From an uncultured Alteromonas sp. (GTDB lineage: Bacteria > Pseudomonadota > Gammaproteobacteria > Enterobacterales > Alteromonadaceae): DNA of 44,355 nt. The stretch lies in assembly GCF_913058315.1 (NCBI RefSeq), contig NZ_CAJXQY010000023.1:1-44355 (forward strand), given 5' to 3'. The notes beneath the pieces were generated by a model that was given only the letters and a program-made list of their open reading frames with translations, did no database searches and was not told the DNA's origin. The translations under genes and the position numbers were made by a program. This document shows positions 35,601-43,663 of the stretch, one piece after another. Positions within the stretch are counted from its first letter, which is position 1; the number at the start of each line of letters is the position of its first letter.

Positions 35601-35832
35601 TGGTCTGAGTGTGCAGGGCTATGTGCAAACCGGCGCGCCTAATTACGCGCGCATCTACGGCTCACTGGAACCCTTATCTGCCGGCAGCAACCTGTTTACC
35701 TTCTATCCCCAGGATGACGGTAGCGGCAATATTGAAAACATCGAACGCATTGCCTTACAGGTAAATGGTGCCTTTGTTGCGGATGAGGACAGCGAAATCC
35801 TTATTGAGCGAATTGATGCCGACTTCCCTTAA
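32665..35832 (+). CDS. Secreted multidomain GH10 endo-1,4-beta-xylanase
   Basis: Exported enzyme of 1055 residues with a signal peptide at about 1-24. Modules in order: an N-terminal beta-sandwich (25-138), a second beta-rich module (about 148-295), the GH10 barrel (about 325-650), a cadherin-like domain (about 655-745), and two related C-terminal modules (752-900 and 907-1055). The barrel has acid/base Glu438 in VVNEFDN and nucleophile Glu577 in LTELDID, plus KHHVLVWG and WGYLPG. It should cut internal bonds of xylan outside the cell or at the surface. Its start is coupled to the PEP-CTERM gene, and it has no sorting tail of its own. GH10 assignment is firm; the binding modules are described by appearance only. 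Confidence 0.92.
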   Translation: MKLNAFTIALLSAGLAVTAPVSAAWQSLSDGVDSTTSRATIDRVNRVYSAVVTLTNTSQDTIDGPFRILITNSSIEVNGADGYTGEGIPYVDVNAESLAGGERIAVSVSFNLERKRLSFTPVLQQDNPNIGVYAEAEGGGDATLNYLGMDLTIDTGAPGYVTTLMNATVPPEDDSRVAELLVNFNQAGTYALYARVRVGPGGFSDDSMYIPSALGNNNEWILVNGITGYAAPGEEGYEPDTVVDSGGEANLEAFMWVAITDGEYTVANNNTTEVFRYASREDGLDIDKFVFAPAELAYTVEQLEEGLPGQVVTPGETYTPSGPPLADGKSKFLGSVCCGAQRPNFEAYWNQVTAENAGKWGSVEAVRDQYNWTGLDEAYNLAKDNGFVYKHHVLVWGSQQPGWIDTLTPAEQLDEILEWYQAVNQRYPAIDFIEVVNEFDNAPPDGSNGRPDYVDGLRLYDPAVTAEVEGFFLARGDDAVTAAQKAEDYDWIVNAFQMARDIFPASTQLMFNEYSVINSDARTDKVIDLANLLQSKGLIDAIGFQGHAFSTGGPLETMVNNIDRMDSQTGLDIYLTELDIDGADELTQLLEYQRLFPAFWTHPAVEGITMWGYLPGHWREEQGAILAYETGVEKSALKWLKGYVRELAPQFNQPSLITVDETSAVGTQVADLVSYDYQGSPHDQSSAVQWSVLSGNDNGLFAVDAQSGKISVAAPLSPGLYDLYIQVVEGEYPSFTRQVQIVVPGDDLPPEVIEYDFTDGTQGWRGDYGTTATVGYDESIPAALLVPDWPSRNAQEYIEEISMTDLNGANLSYTVNVTQGQVDGGMTIQPYVQTGGPTYSRIYGAAIVPVAGENVITFAPEDNSAGDLAIIERLGLQLNGPLTEGTDDVVEMTYVRLEIPTSLPSAETVTYDFISDSEGMRGDYGTNASVIHRPAQEAVSLQPNDSSETHNYILGVPSRDYAGAAITYTLNVSSDLAASGLSVQGYVQTGAPNYARIYGSLEPLSAGSNLFTFYPQDDGSGNIENIERIALQVNGAFVADEDSEILIERIDADFP
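34918..35829 (+). repeat. Duplicated C-terminal module of the xylanase
   Basis: Residues 752-900 and 907-1055 are two copies of one roughly 149-residue module. Shared positions include YDF near the start, RGDYGT, YVQTG, RIYG and the IER-LQ-NG segment (IERLGLQLNG and IERIALQVNG). The copies have diverged, so the duplication is not recent. The pattern fits a pair of carbohydrate-binding modules. Confidence 0.85.
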
Positions 35833-35854
35833 GAAAGGATTAAGGGAATAAATT

Positions 35855-35879
35855 AAAGCCCCGCTGGTCGGGGCTTTTT
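35855..35879 (+). terminator. Rho-independent terminator after the xylanase
   Basis: AAAGCCCCG (35855-35863) and CGGGGCTTT (35869-35877) form a perfect nine-pair stem around a five-base loop, followed by a T run. It closes the two-gene xylanase unit. Confidence 0.93.
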
Positions 35880-35965
35880 ATTGAATGCTGCAAATCCAGC
35901 CACATTCACCGGCAGGGAGGCGATAAATCACATACACTTCGGGTAGCGCCGCTTTGGCTACAACT

Positions 35966-35997
35966 AAACGTTTAGACGTCTAGACGTAAAGATGTTG
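35966..35997 (+). promoter_or_regulatory. MetJ operator with four tandem met boxes
   Basis: Four consecutive 8-base units read AAACGTTT, AGACGTCT, AGACGTAA and AGATGTTG (consensus AGACGTCT). One is perfect and two are close. MetJ with S-adenosylmethionine binds such arrays cooperatively. The last box overlaps the -35 hexamer, so bound repressor would block RNA polymerase. This predicts repression of metA and the following genes when S-adenosylmethionine is plentiful. metJ itself is not in the window. Confidence 0.88.
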
Positions 35998-36022
35998 ACA
36001 TTGGTCGTACTTTAGCGACAAT
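35995..36022 (+). promoter_or_regulatory. Sigma70 promoter of the metA unit
   Basis: A perfect -35 TTGACA (35995-36000) is followed 16 bases later by GACAAT (36017-36022) as the likely -10. It lies about 30 bases upstream of metA and overlaps the MetJ operator. Confidence 0.75.
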
Positions 36023-36052
36023 AGCTGCATAACTATATTGCCCGGAGTTGCC

Positions 36053-36991
36053 ATGCCAATCAGGATCCCAGAAAATCTGCCCGCACAAAATGTGTTACTG
36101 GGTGAGAATATTTTCACCATGGATAGTCAGCGAGCGGCGAGTCAGGATATCCGCCCAATGGAGGTGGCTATTCTCAATCTGATGCCGAATAAAATTGAGA
36201 CGGAAGTGCAGTTATTAAGGCTGTTGTCGAACACGCCGCTGCAAATTAACGTAGATTTAATTCGAATTAATGATTTAACGCCCAAACACACACCGCAATC
36301 CCACATGGATGCGTTTTATCACGACTTCAGCGACGTGGCAGAGAAACGCTACGATGGCCTGATTGTCACCGGCGCACCGCTGGCCTTACTCGATTATGAA
36401 GACGTGAACTACTGGGACACCATGAAAACCATTCTGGAATGGGCCAATCGTCATGTGCAGTCTACTTTATATCTGTGCTGGGCGGCCCATGCGGCCATGT
36501 ACCACTTCCACGGCATTCAGCGAAAACTTAGGCAAGAAAAGTTATCGGGGGTGTTCCGCCATCACGTCAACGATAGGCACAATGAGTTATTGCGCGGGTT
36601 TGATTCGGAGTTTTACGCGCCCCATTCCCGTTACGGCTATATTGATTCTGCTGACTACAACAGTATTCCCGGCCTGAGTGTGATTGCTGAGTCTGACGAG
36701 GCAGGAGCCTATGTTGTGGCGTCTGACGATAAGCGCATGGTGTTTATCACCGGCCATCCGGAATACGATCCGGAGACCCTGAATGATGAATACGTTAGAG
36801 ATCTTAACGCTGACTTAGAACCAAAAATTCCGTGTAACTATTATCCCGATGACGACCCGGGCAAGCCTCCCGTGGTAAGATGGCGCGCACATGGCAGTTT
36901 GCTGGTTACTAACTGGATAAACTATTACGTTTATCAGACAACGCCGTACGATTTAAATCAGCTGGTCGAGAAAGATCAGCGCAAGAGGTAG
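36053..36991 (+). CDS. metA: Homoserine O-acyltransferase MetA
   Basis: First committed enzyme of methionine synthesis, acylating homoserine; 312 residues from ATG 36053 (GGAG five bases upstream). A TTG 15 bases earlier would add non-conserved residues. The start MPIRIP matches E. coli MetA. The catalytic cysteine is in YLCWAAHAAMY, and the His-Glu pair is in TGHPEYD. At position 111, which decides acyl donor in this family (Gly for succinyl-CoA, Glu for acetyl-CoA), it has Ala (GAPLALLDY). The succinyl donor is likelier on size grounds, but the product name is left open. metH1 follows after 3 bases. Confidence 0.95.
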   Translation: MPIRIPENLPAQNVLLGENIFTMDSQRAASQDIRPMEVAILNLMPNKIETEVQLLRLLSNTPLQINVDLIRINDLTPKHTPQSHMDAFYHDFSDVAEKRYDGLIVTGAPLALLDYEDVNYWDTMKTILEWANRHVQSTLYLCWAAHAAMYHFHGIQRKLRQEKLSGVFRHHVNDRHNELLRGFDSEFYAPHSRYGYIDSADYNSIPGLSVIAESDEAGAYVVASDDKRMVFITGHPEYDPETLNDEYVRDLNADLEPKIPCNYYPDDDPGKPPVVRWRAHGSLLVTNWINYYVYQTTPYDLNQLVEKDQRKR

Positions 36992-36994
36992 CAC

Positions 36995-38050
36995 GTGAGC
37001 CGATACACAGACAAACAGATACTCGATCTGGCCGCCAACCGCATTCTGATCCTGGATGGTGCCATGGGTACTATGATTCAGCAGCACAAGCTGGAAGAAG
37101 AAGATTACCGGGGTGAGCAGTACAAAGACTGGCATTGCGATATTAAAGGCAATAATGACCTGCTGGCGATTACCCAGCCCCAGATTATTTATGATATTCA
37201 CTGTCAGTACCTGGAAGCCGGTGCGGATATCATCGAAACCAACACTTTTAATGCCACCACGATTTCCATGGCCGACTACGACATGCAAGCCATTTCAAGG
37301 GATATTAATATAACGGCTGCACAATTAGCGCGTAAGGCTTGCGACGAATATACGGCGCAGAATCCGGATAAACCCCGCCTGGTTGCCGGGGTTATCGGGC
37401 CAACCAGTCGTACCGCCTCAATTTCACCGGACGTCAACGATCCGGGTAAGCGCAATGTTACTTTTGATGAGCTGGTCGAAGCCTACAAGGAAAGCTGTGA
37501 AGCGTTAATTGAAGGTGGTTCCGATCTTATCCTGATTGAAACTATTTTCGACACCTTGAATGCCAAAGCTGCCGCCTTTGCGGTGGAGACGGTGTTTGAA
37601 AAATTAGATCTACGTCTGCCGGTGATGATTTCCGGTACGATTACTGATGCCTCGGGCCGCACGTTATCCGGTCAGACATCGGAAGCCTTTTATTATTCAA
37701 TGCGTCACATTAAGCCGGTGTCGTTTGGCTTAAACTGTGCGTTAGGGCCGGACTTATTGCGCCAGTATGTTGAAGAAATCAGCAATGTTGCTGAGTGTCT
37801 GGTGTCTGCGCACCCGAATGCCGGCTTGCCCAATGAGTTTGGTGAATACGACATGGAAGGGCCGGAAATGGCTGAGCACATTAATGAATGGGCGAAGTCC
37901 GGGTTAGTCAATATTGTGGGCGGCTGTTGTGGTAGCACGCCTGAGCATATTCGGGATATTGCCAATGCGGTCGCTGGCGTAGCACCGCGTAAAATCGTTA
38001 AACTTGAGCCGAAGATGCGTCTGTCCGGCCTAGAACCCTTCGTGCATTGA
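36995..38050 (+). CDS. metH: Split methionine synthase, homocysteine-binding half
   Basis: Encodes only the N-terminal domain of cobalamin-dependent methionine synthase; 351 residues. It is a homocysteine-binding barrel with the zinc ligands Cys248 (FGLNCALGP), Cys311 and Cys312 (GGCCGST). It starts at GTG 36995, with AGAGG upstream, three bases after metA. It stops with TGA at 38048-38050, just past the conserved LSGLEP that in one-chain MetH leads into the folate domain. The domain is complete, so the split falls in the natural linker. It must work with the next gene product to make methionine. Confidence 0.93.
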   Translation: MSRYTDKQILDLAANRILILDGAMGTMIQQHKLEEEDYRGEQYKDWHCDIKGNNDLLAITQPQIIYDIHCQYLEAGADIIETNTFNATTISMADYDMQAISRDINITAAQLARKACDEYTAQNPDKPRLVAGVIGPTSRTASISPDVNDPGKRNVTFDELVEAYKESCEALIEGGSDLILIETIFDTLNAKAAAFAVETVFEKLDLRLPVMISGTITDASGRTLSGQTSEAFYYSMRHIKPVSFGLNCALGPDLLRQYVEEISNVAECLVSAHPNAGLPNEFGEYDMEGPEMAEHINEWAKSGLVNIVGGCCGSTPEHIRDIANAVAGVAPRKIVKLEPKMRLSGLEPFVH

Positions 38051-38059
38051 GGTATAGTT

Positions 38060-40684
38060 GTGTCAGCAGAGTTTTCCAGTTTTATTAATATCGGTGAACG
38101 CACGAATGTTACCGGTTCTGCCAAATTTAAACGCCTGATCCTTGAAGGTGACTACGAAACGGCACTCGACGTTGCCCGCCAGCAAGTAGAAAACGGCGCG
38201 CAAATTATCGATATCAACATGGATGAAGCCATGCTTGATTCGGTAGAGGCCATGCAGACCTTTATGAACCTGATCGCCTCTGAGCCGGATATCAGCCGCG
38301 TGCCGATTATGATTGACTCATCGAAATGGGAAGTCATAGAGGCCGGTTTGAAATGCGTTCAGGGTAAGGCCATTGTTAACTCCATCAGTCTTAAAGAAGG
38401 TGAAGAGAACTTTATTCACCAGGCTAAATTAATTAAACGCTACGGTGCGGCTACCGTGGTTATGGCGTTTGATGAAAAAGGTCAGGCAGACACCAAAGCG
38501 CGCAAAATTGAAATCTGTCAGCGCAGTTATCAGGTACTGACGGAAAAAGTCGGGTTTGCGCCGGAAGACATTATCTTTGACCCCAATATTTTTGCCGTTG
38601 CTACCGGTATAGAAGAACACGACAACTATGCCGTGGACTTTATTGAAGCAACCCGGGTTATTCGGGAAACCTGCCCCCATGTGCATGTGTCTGGGGGGCT
38701 GTCGAATATCTCTTTCTCTTTCCGTGGTAATAACCCGGTGCGTGAAGCCATGCACTCGGTCTTTTTATACCACGCCATCCGCGCTGGTTTGGATATGGCT
38801 ATTGTGAATGCCGGGCAACTGGAAGTTTATGATGAAATTCCACCGGAACTGCGCGATGCGGTAGAAGACGTTATTTTAAATCGCCACAGCGGTGCGACCG
38901 ACAAACTGCTGGAACTGGCGCCTAAATACCAGGGCGACGGCAAGGCGGTGGTAAAAGAAGATCTCGCGTGGCGCGATCTACCGGTTAATAAACGCCTGGA
39001 ACACGCGCTGGTAAAAGGGATTACCGACTTTATTGAAGACGATACCGAAGAAGCGCGGGCTGGAGCAGAGAAGCCGCTGCATGTCATTGAAGGACCGTTA
39101 ATGGACGGCATGAATGTGGTGGGCGACTTATTTGGCGAAGGTAAGATGTTCTTACCCCAGGTGGTTAAATCGGCCCGGGTGATGAAAAAAGCCGTGGCTT
39201 ATTTGCAACCTTACATCGAAGCCGAAAAATCCGGCGATACCAAGAGCAATGGTAAAATTTTGCTCGCCACCGTAAAAGGCGATGTGCACGACATTGGTAA
39301 AAACATTGTTGGGGTGGTGCTGCAGTGTAACAACTTTGAAGTGGTGGATATGGGCGTTATGGTACCTTGTGCCGCCATTTTGCAAAAAGCCAAAGAAGAA
39401 AACGTCGATATGATTGGCCTGTCGGGGCTGATTACGCCGTCACTGGATGAAATGGTGCACGTGGCCAAAGAAATGGAACGGCTGGATTTTGATCTGCCAC
39501 TGTTGATTGGCGGCGCAACCACTTCTAAAGCGCATACCGCAGTGAAGATTGAGCAAAATTATCATGCGCCGGTGGCGTATGTGCCCAATGCCAGCCGCGC
39601 GGTGGGGGTTTGCCAGAAACTGCTAAATAGAGAATCCCGCGACATTTACGCCAAAGAACTGGCCAAAGAATACGACATCGTGCGCGATCAGCATGCCCGT
39701 AAAAAGCCGCGCTCCAAGCCGGTGACGCTGGCAGAAGCCCGTGCCAATGCCCATGTGCCGGACTTCAGTGTGCCGCCGGTAACGCCGAACAAGCTTGGTG
39801 TCACTGCCGTTGCGGCGGACATTGCCACCTTGCGCAAGTACATCGACTGGACGCCGTTTTTCCTGACCTGGTCGCTGGCCGGCAAATACCCGCGTATTTT
39901 AACCGATGAAGTCGTCGGTGAGCAGGCACAGTCACTCTTTGACGATGCCAATGAATTGCTCGATACCCTGATTGCCAACGGTGGTTTGGAAGCAAAAGGC
40001 GTTATGGGCTTGTTCCCGGCTAATCGTCAGGATGACGACGTGGTGATATATACCGATGAATCACGCAGTGAAACGCTGGGCGTGTCACATCATCTGCGTC
40101 AGCAAACCCAAAAGCCCAAGGGCGCTAACTATTGTTTGAGTGACTTTGTTGCCCCAGCAGGTTCAGGCATTAAAGATTATATTGGTGCTTTCGCCGTCAC
40201 CGGCGGCATTGGGGAAGACGAGCTGGCAGCACGTTACGATGCCCAGGGCGATGACTACAACGCCATTATGGTTAAAGCTGTAGCCGACCGCTTGGCCGAA
40301 GCGTTTGCTGAATATCTGCATGAACGTGTGCGCAAGGAGTTTTGGGGTTATGCGCCAGATGAGGCTCTGGACAACGACTCGCTGATCCGTGAAAAATATC
40401 AGGGGATCCGCCCGGCACCAGGCTATGCGGCGTGTCCTGAACACACCGAAAAGCAGTTGATCTGGGATTTGCTTGATGCGGAAAAACATACCGGTATGAC
40501 ACTCACCGAAAGCTACGCCATGTGGCCGGGTGCCTCAGTTTCTGGCTGGTATTTCTCCCATCCGGAAGCCCGTTATTTTGCGGTGGCCAAAATTCAGCAG
40601 GATCAGCTTGAAAGTTACGCCGCACGTAAAGGGTGGGATTTACCAACCGCTGAGAAATGGCTGGCGCCTAACCTGAGCGATTAA
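38060..40684 (+). CDS. metH: Split methionine synthase, folate/cobalamin/reactivation half
   Basis: Remaining part of MetH; 874 residues. The methyltetrahydrofolate-binding barrel begins [13 protein letters not shown] (about 8-270). A helical cap is followed by the cobalamin domain with the lower-ligand motif DVHDIG (His410). The C-terminal S-adenosylmethionine reactivation domain has [12 protein letters not shown] (784-795). The start is GTG 38060, with GAGGT at 38049-38053; the ribosome site begins inside the TGA of the previous gene. It is in the same reading frame as metH1 with a single TGA between them. All domains needed for catalysis and repair are present across the two ORFs. Confidence 0.95.
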   Translation: MSAEFSSFINIGERTNVTGSAKFKRLILEGDYETALDVARQQVENGAQIIDINMDEAMLDSVEAMQTFMNLIASEPDISRVPIMIDSSKWEVIEAGLKCVQGKAIVNSISLKEGEENFIHQAKLIKRYGAATVVMAFDEKGQADTKARKIEICQRSYQVLTEKVGFAPEDIIFDPNIFAVATGIEEHDNYAVDFIEATRVIRETCPHVHVSGGLSNISFSFRGNNPVREAMHSVFLYHAIRAGLDMAIVNAGQLEVYDEIPPELRDAVEDVILNRHSGATDKLLELAPKYQGDGKAVVKEDLAWRDLPVNKRLEHALVKGITDFIEDDTEEARAGAEKPLHVIEGPLMDGMNVVGDLFGEGKMFLPQVVKSARVMKKAVAYLQPYIEAEKSGDTKSNGKILLATVKGDVHDIGKNIVGVVLQCNNFEVVDMGVMVPCAAILQKAKEENVDMIGLSGLITPSLDEMVHVAKEMERLDFDLPLLIGGATTSKAHTAVKIEQNYHAPVAYVPNASRAVGVCQKLLNRESRDIYAKELAKEYDIVRDQHARKKPRSKPVTLAEARANAHVPDFSVPPVTPNKLGVTAVAADIATLRKYIDWTPFFLTWSLAGKYPRILTDEVVGEQAQSLFDDANELLDTLIANGGLEAKGVMGLFPANRQDDDVVIYTDESRSETLGVSHHLRQQTQKPKGANYCLSDFVAPAGSGIKDYIGAFAVTGGIGEDELAARYDAQGDDYNAIMVKAVADRLAEAFAEYLHERVRKEFWGYAPDEALDNDSLIREKYQGIRPAPGYAACPEHTEKQLIWDLLDAEKHTGMTLTESYAMWPGASVSGWYFSHPEARYFAVAKIQQDQLESYAARKGWDLPTAEKWLAPNLSD

Positions 40685-40689
40685 CGTTT

Positions 40690-41280
40690 ATGTCCAAGCC
40701 CTTTAGTCAGGCCTGTGAAAACAACAAAGCACCGATTTTAGCGGTGCTTCGTGATGCCTTTGAGCAGGCCAGTAACGTGCTTGAGATAGGGAGCGGTACC
40801 GGCCAGCATGCAGTGCATTTTGCGGCCGGATTACCTCATTTACACTGGCAAACCAGTGATGTCGCTGAACATCATCAGGGCATTAATGCCTGGTTAAGCG
40901 AACTGTCACTGCCCAATCTGGCAGGGCCTATCGCGTTGCGTATTGGTGAAGATGCTTTTCCTCAAAATGGTTATGACGCAGTGTACTCCGCCAATACTGC
41001 GCACATAATGCATACCCATGAAGTGCAACTGATGATGGCAGGCATTGCCAATCTGTTACCTGCGGGGGGTGTTTTTTGCCAGTACGGTCCCTTTATTTAC
41101 CAAAACGCCTTTTCCAGCGCCAGCAATGAAGCCTTTCATTTTAGTTTGCTGGAGCGGGGCTTGGGTGGCTATAAGTCCATAGAGCAACTCACAGACTGGG
41201 CCGGCCCTTCCTTACAACTGACTGATATCATTGATATGCCAGCCAACAACCTCTGTCTTATCTGGCGCAAACAGGACTAA
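40690..41280 (+). CDS. DUF938 S-adenosylmethionine-dependent methyltransferase
   Basis: Protein of 196 residues with a class I methyltransferase fold: glycine-rich motif VLEIGSGTGQHAVHFA (about 32-47), an acidic loop WQTSDVAEHH, and YDAVYSANTAHIMH in the motif IV region. The family is DUF938, whose substrate is not known to me. It starts 5 bases after metH and so should share the MetJ-controlled transcript. That links it to S-adenosylmethionine use but does not reveal what it methylates. Confidence 0.85.
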   Translation: MSKPFSQACENNKAPILAVLRDAFEQASNVLEIGSGTGQHAVHFAAGLPHLHWQTSDVAEHHQGINAWLSELSLPNLAGPIALRIGEDAFPQNGYDAVYSANTAHIMHTHEVQLMMAGIANLLPAGGVFCQYGPFIYQNAFSSASNEAFHFSLLERGLGGYKSIEQLTDWAGPSLQLTDIIDMPANNLCLIWRKQD

Positions 41281-41491
41281 CTGTTGCCGAACATCTCACG
41301 ATCATCCCATGCTCGATTAACGCTTAAGATTCCGGCCTTCCTGACGATATAAATAATATTGCGAAACACCTGATATTAAACTAATTTTTTAAGTACAGAA
41401 TGCGGGCCCCACGCCTGTTGATGTCTTCAGGGCACTTGCCGGCGTCAGCCCAGGGCTATGACGGCCAAAGGATAAAAGAAGTGAGAAGAAT

Positions 41492-42022
41492 GTGATTGCA
41501 GTGTCTGCCAATGCCAGAGAAGTAACCTTTTCTGCCGATGAACTGATAGTGAGTAAAACCGATTTGCGTGGCAACCTGACTTACGCAAACCGGCACTTTA
41601 TGCGGGTTTCCAATTTTGCTGAAAGTGAGTTGCTCGGCCAGCCTCACAACATTATTCGTCATCCGGAGATGCCCAGAGGGGTTTATCATGCCATGTGGAA
41701 AACCTTGAAATCAAAACAAGAGTTTTTTGGTTTTGTTAAAAACCTGACCTCCGATGGCAACTTTTACTGGGTGTTTGCTAACGTCACGCCAGACTTTAAT
41801 AAAGGCAATGTGGAAGGGTTTTTCTCGGTTCGGCGTCAGGCGCCAAGGGCCGCTCTCGCGGTGATTGAACCGGTTTACCGGCAAATGCTGGAGCTCGAAA
41901 ACCGCAGCCGTAAAGATTCAGCGCCAACCGATTCCTGGCAATGGTTACAGGAGCATATCCAAAGCGATACGGGCTTAAGTTACGAAGAGTTTGTTATCGG
42001 ACTCTACGAAGAGCATTGTTGA
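41492..42022 (+). CDS. Aer-type PAS sensor protein (soluble)
   Basis: Protein of 176 residues consisting of a PAS domain (about 15-120) and a short C-terminal helical region. It has the features of Aer PAS domains, including the block [18 protein letters not shown] and [10 protein letters not shown], which in Aer is the FAD-binding fold. There is no signal peptide, membrane segment or signalling domain. The start is taken as GTG 41492, with a loose GAGAAG upstream; GTG 41501 is an alternative. It ends 13 bases before the MCP gene. It likely senses redox or oxygen and acts through that neighbour, as CetB does with CetA in Campylobacter. The 211 bases upstream show no clear promoter. Confidence 0.82.
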   Translation: MIAVSANAREVTFSADELIVSKTDLRGNLTYANRHFMRVSNFAESELLGQPHNIIRHPEMPRGVYHAMWKTLKSKQEFFGFVKNLTSDGNFYWVFANVTPDFNKGNVEGFFSVRRQAPRAALAVIEPVYRQMLELENRSRKDSAPTDSWQWLQEHIQSDTGLSYEEFVIGLYEEHC

Positions 42023-42035
42023 GGGAATCGTTAGC

Positions 42036-43529
42036 ATGAGAGAAAACACCAGTAACGTCAGTAAAAACATTCCCTTCTTATCGCAGAAGTTTTTTATAAA
42101 CTGTGTGGTATTTATTGTGTTAACCGTAGTCCTCGCGGTGTACAGCATCATTGCTAACGGCATAGTTTTTGTAAACGTGAGTTCGCCTGTAATCGCGGTG
42201 GTGTTTGCTATTTATGCTTATCGCGACCATCAGCGGCCCATCGATGCCCTTAGCGCTATCCATTTAACCCTTAAAGAAGCGATACAGGGCAATACTCATG
42301 TACGGGTCACGCAAACCCGGGGGCTGGGCGAAGTAGGGAAGGTGGCCTGGGAGCTTAACGACTTCCTCGATATTGTGGAAACTAATTTTAAAGAGCTGTC
42401 CAACAGCTTTGAACGGGCAGGCAAAAGGCAGTTTTACCGCAAAGGCCTGGTGAAAGGCCTGCCGGGTGAATTTGCAGAGATCATGAACAACGTTAACGGT
42501 GCCATTGGCGCCATGGAAAAAGCCGATACCTTTGCCCGGCAAAACCGCCTGCTCAGTGAAATGCACCATCTCAATACCAGTAATCTGCTCGATAACCTCA
42601 AAGACAGTCAGAGCCAGATGGTGGCGTTATCGGAAAAGATGGATGACGTGTTGAATATTGCCGGTGAGAGCAAACACGGGGCTGACCGCAGTTCGAAAAC
42701 GGTAGGTGAGCTAAAGCTCTCCATAGAGCAAGTTAATGAGCGCATGGTGTCGGTGGAAGAAACCGCGAATCTGCTGGCTCAGGAAAGTGGCAGAATTGCT
42801 GAAACGGTGAAGTTAATTGGTGATATTGCCGAACAAACCAACTTACTGGCCCTCAACGCCGCTATCGAGGCTGCTCGGGCTGGCGAAGTAGGTCGCGGAT
42901 TTGCGGTGGTGGCCGATGAGGTGCGTCATCTGGCCGATCGCACGCGTAAATCTACCGAAGAAATCAGCGACATTATTTTTAATCTGACCGGCAAGATAGA
43001 CACTATGGTGTCACAAACGCTGGAAGTTGCGCAGAGCACAAAGGACATTGGTGATGAAGTCTCCAGTTTCCACACCAACTTTGAATCGGTAGCGAAAGCC
43101 GCCGACGATACCATTACGCTGATAGGGCAAACCAAAGACAGTTCCTTTGCGTCGTTGGTGAAACTCGACCATATCATTTATATGCAGAACGGTTACATCG
43201 CTATGGAAAATGATGCTGAAGGCAAAGAAGCCGATGCCGTTAAAGTCGACCACATGTCCTGCCGTTTAGGGAAGTGGTATTACGAGGGGATAGGTAAAGA
43301 AATCTTCAGTGGGCTCAACGCTTATCGCGAGTTGGAGAATTATCACGCCGGCGTGCATCAAAACGTTCATAAAGCCATGGAATTCGTTACTCAGGACTGG
43401 CTGCGTAGCGATGAGGTGTTCGACGGCATTATCCATCATATGAGTTTAGCGGAGCAAAATAGCTCACAGGTGATCAACTGCCTGACCAGGCTGGTGGATG
43501 AAAAACACCGGTTACCTGCAGTGCGTTAA
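42036..43529 (+). CDS. Membrane chemoreceptor with C-terminal CZB zinc domain
   Basis: Protein of 497 residues from ATG 42036, which has GAGGGAA about eight bases upstream; an earlier in-frame start would overlap the PAS gene. Two membrane helices (about 19-41 and 46-63) with almost no periplasmic loop precede a HAMP-like segment (64-130). The MCP signalling hairpin tip is at 262-303 ([20 protein letters not shown]). The C terminus is a CZB domain with putative zinc ligands His379, Cys409, His437 and His441 ([10 protein letters not shown] core). There is no ligand-binding domain, so input probably comes from the PAS protein next door and from the CZB domain (zinc or oxidant). Confidence 0.9.
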   Translation: MRENTSNVSKNIPFLSQKFFINCVVFIVLTVVLAVYSIIANGIVFVNVSSPVIAVVFAIYAYRDHQRPIDALSAIHLTLKEAIQGNTHVRVTQTRGLGEVGKVAWELNDFLDIVETNFKELSNSFERAGKRQFYRKGLVKGLPGEFAEIMNNVNGAIGAMEKADTFARQNRLLSEMHHLNTSNLLDNLKDSQSQMVALSEKMDDVLNIAGESKHGADRSSKTVGELKLSIEQVNERMVSVEETANLLAQESGRIAETVKLIGDIAEQTNLLALNAAIEAARAGEVGRGFAVVADEVRHLADRTRKSTEEISDIIFNLTGKIDTMVSQTLEVAQSTKDIGDEVSSFHTNFESVAKAADDTITLIGQTKDSSFASLVKLDHIIYMQNGYIAMENDAEGKEADAVKVDHMSCRLGKWYYEGIGKEIFSGLNAYRELENYHAGVHQNVHKAMEFVTQDWLRSDEVFDGIIHHMSLAEQNSSQVINCLTRLVDEKHRLPAVR

Positions 43530-43554
43530 CGGCCGTGCTTAAGTGCAGGTAAAT

Positions 43555-43582
43555 AAGGCAAGCGTGTTCGCTTGCCTTTTCT
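43555..43582 (+). terminator. Rho-independent terminator after the chemoreceptor
   Basis: AAGGCAAGCG (43555-43564) and CGCTTGCCTT (43569-43578) form a perfect ten-pair stem with a TGTT loop, followed by TTCTTT. It ends the PAS-MCP unit. Confidence 0.92.
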
Positions 43583-43663
43583 TTCTGCGGCTATTCAGCT
43601 TACAGTTAACTAGCAATTGTTATCGTTGATTTATCAGTTATCTTTGATCTCACGGAGCAGAAA

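Noticed and set aside
38048..38050. TGA in metH as a selenocysteine codon
   Set aside because: No homologous MetH has cysteine or selenocysteine in this linker, no stem-loop of the right form is evident just after it, and a ribosome site with a GTG start follows. Split translation is simpler.
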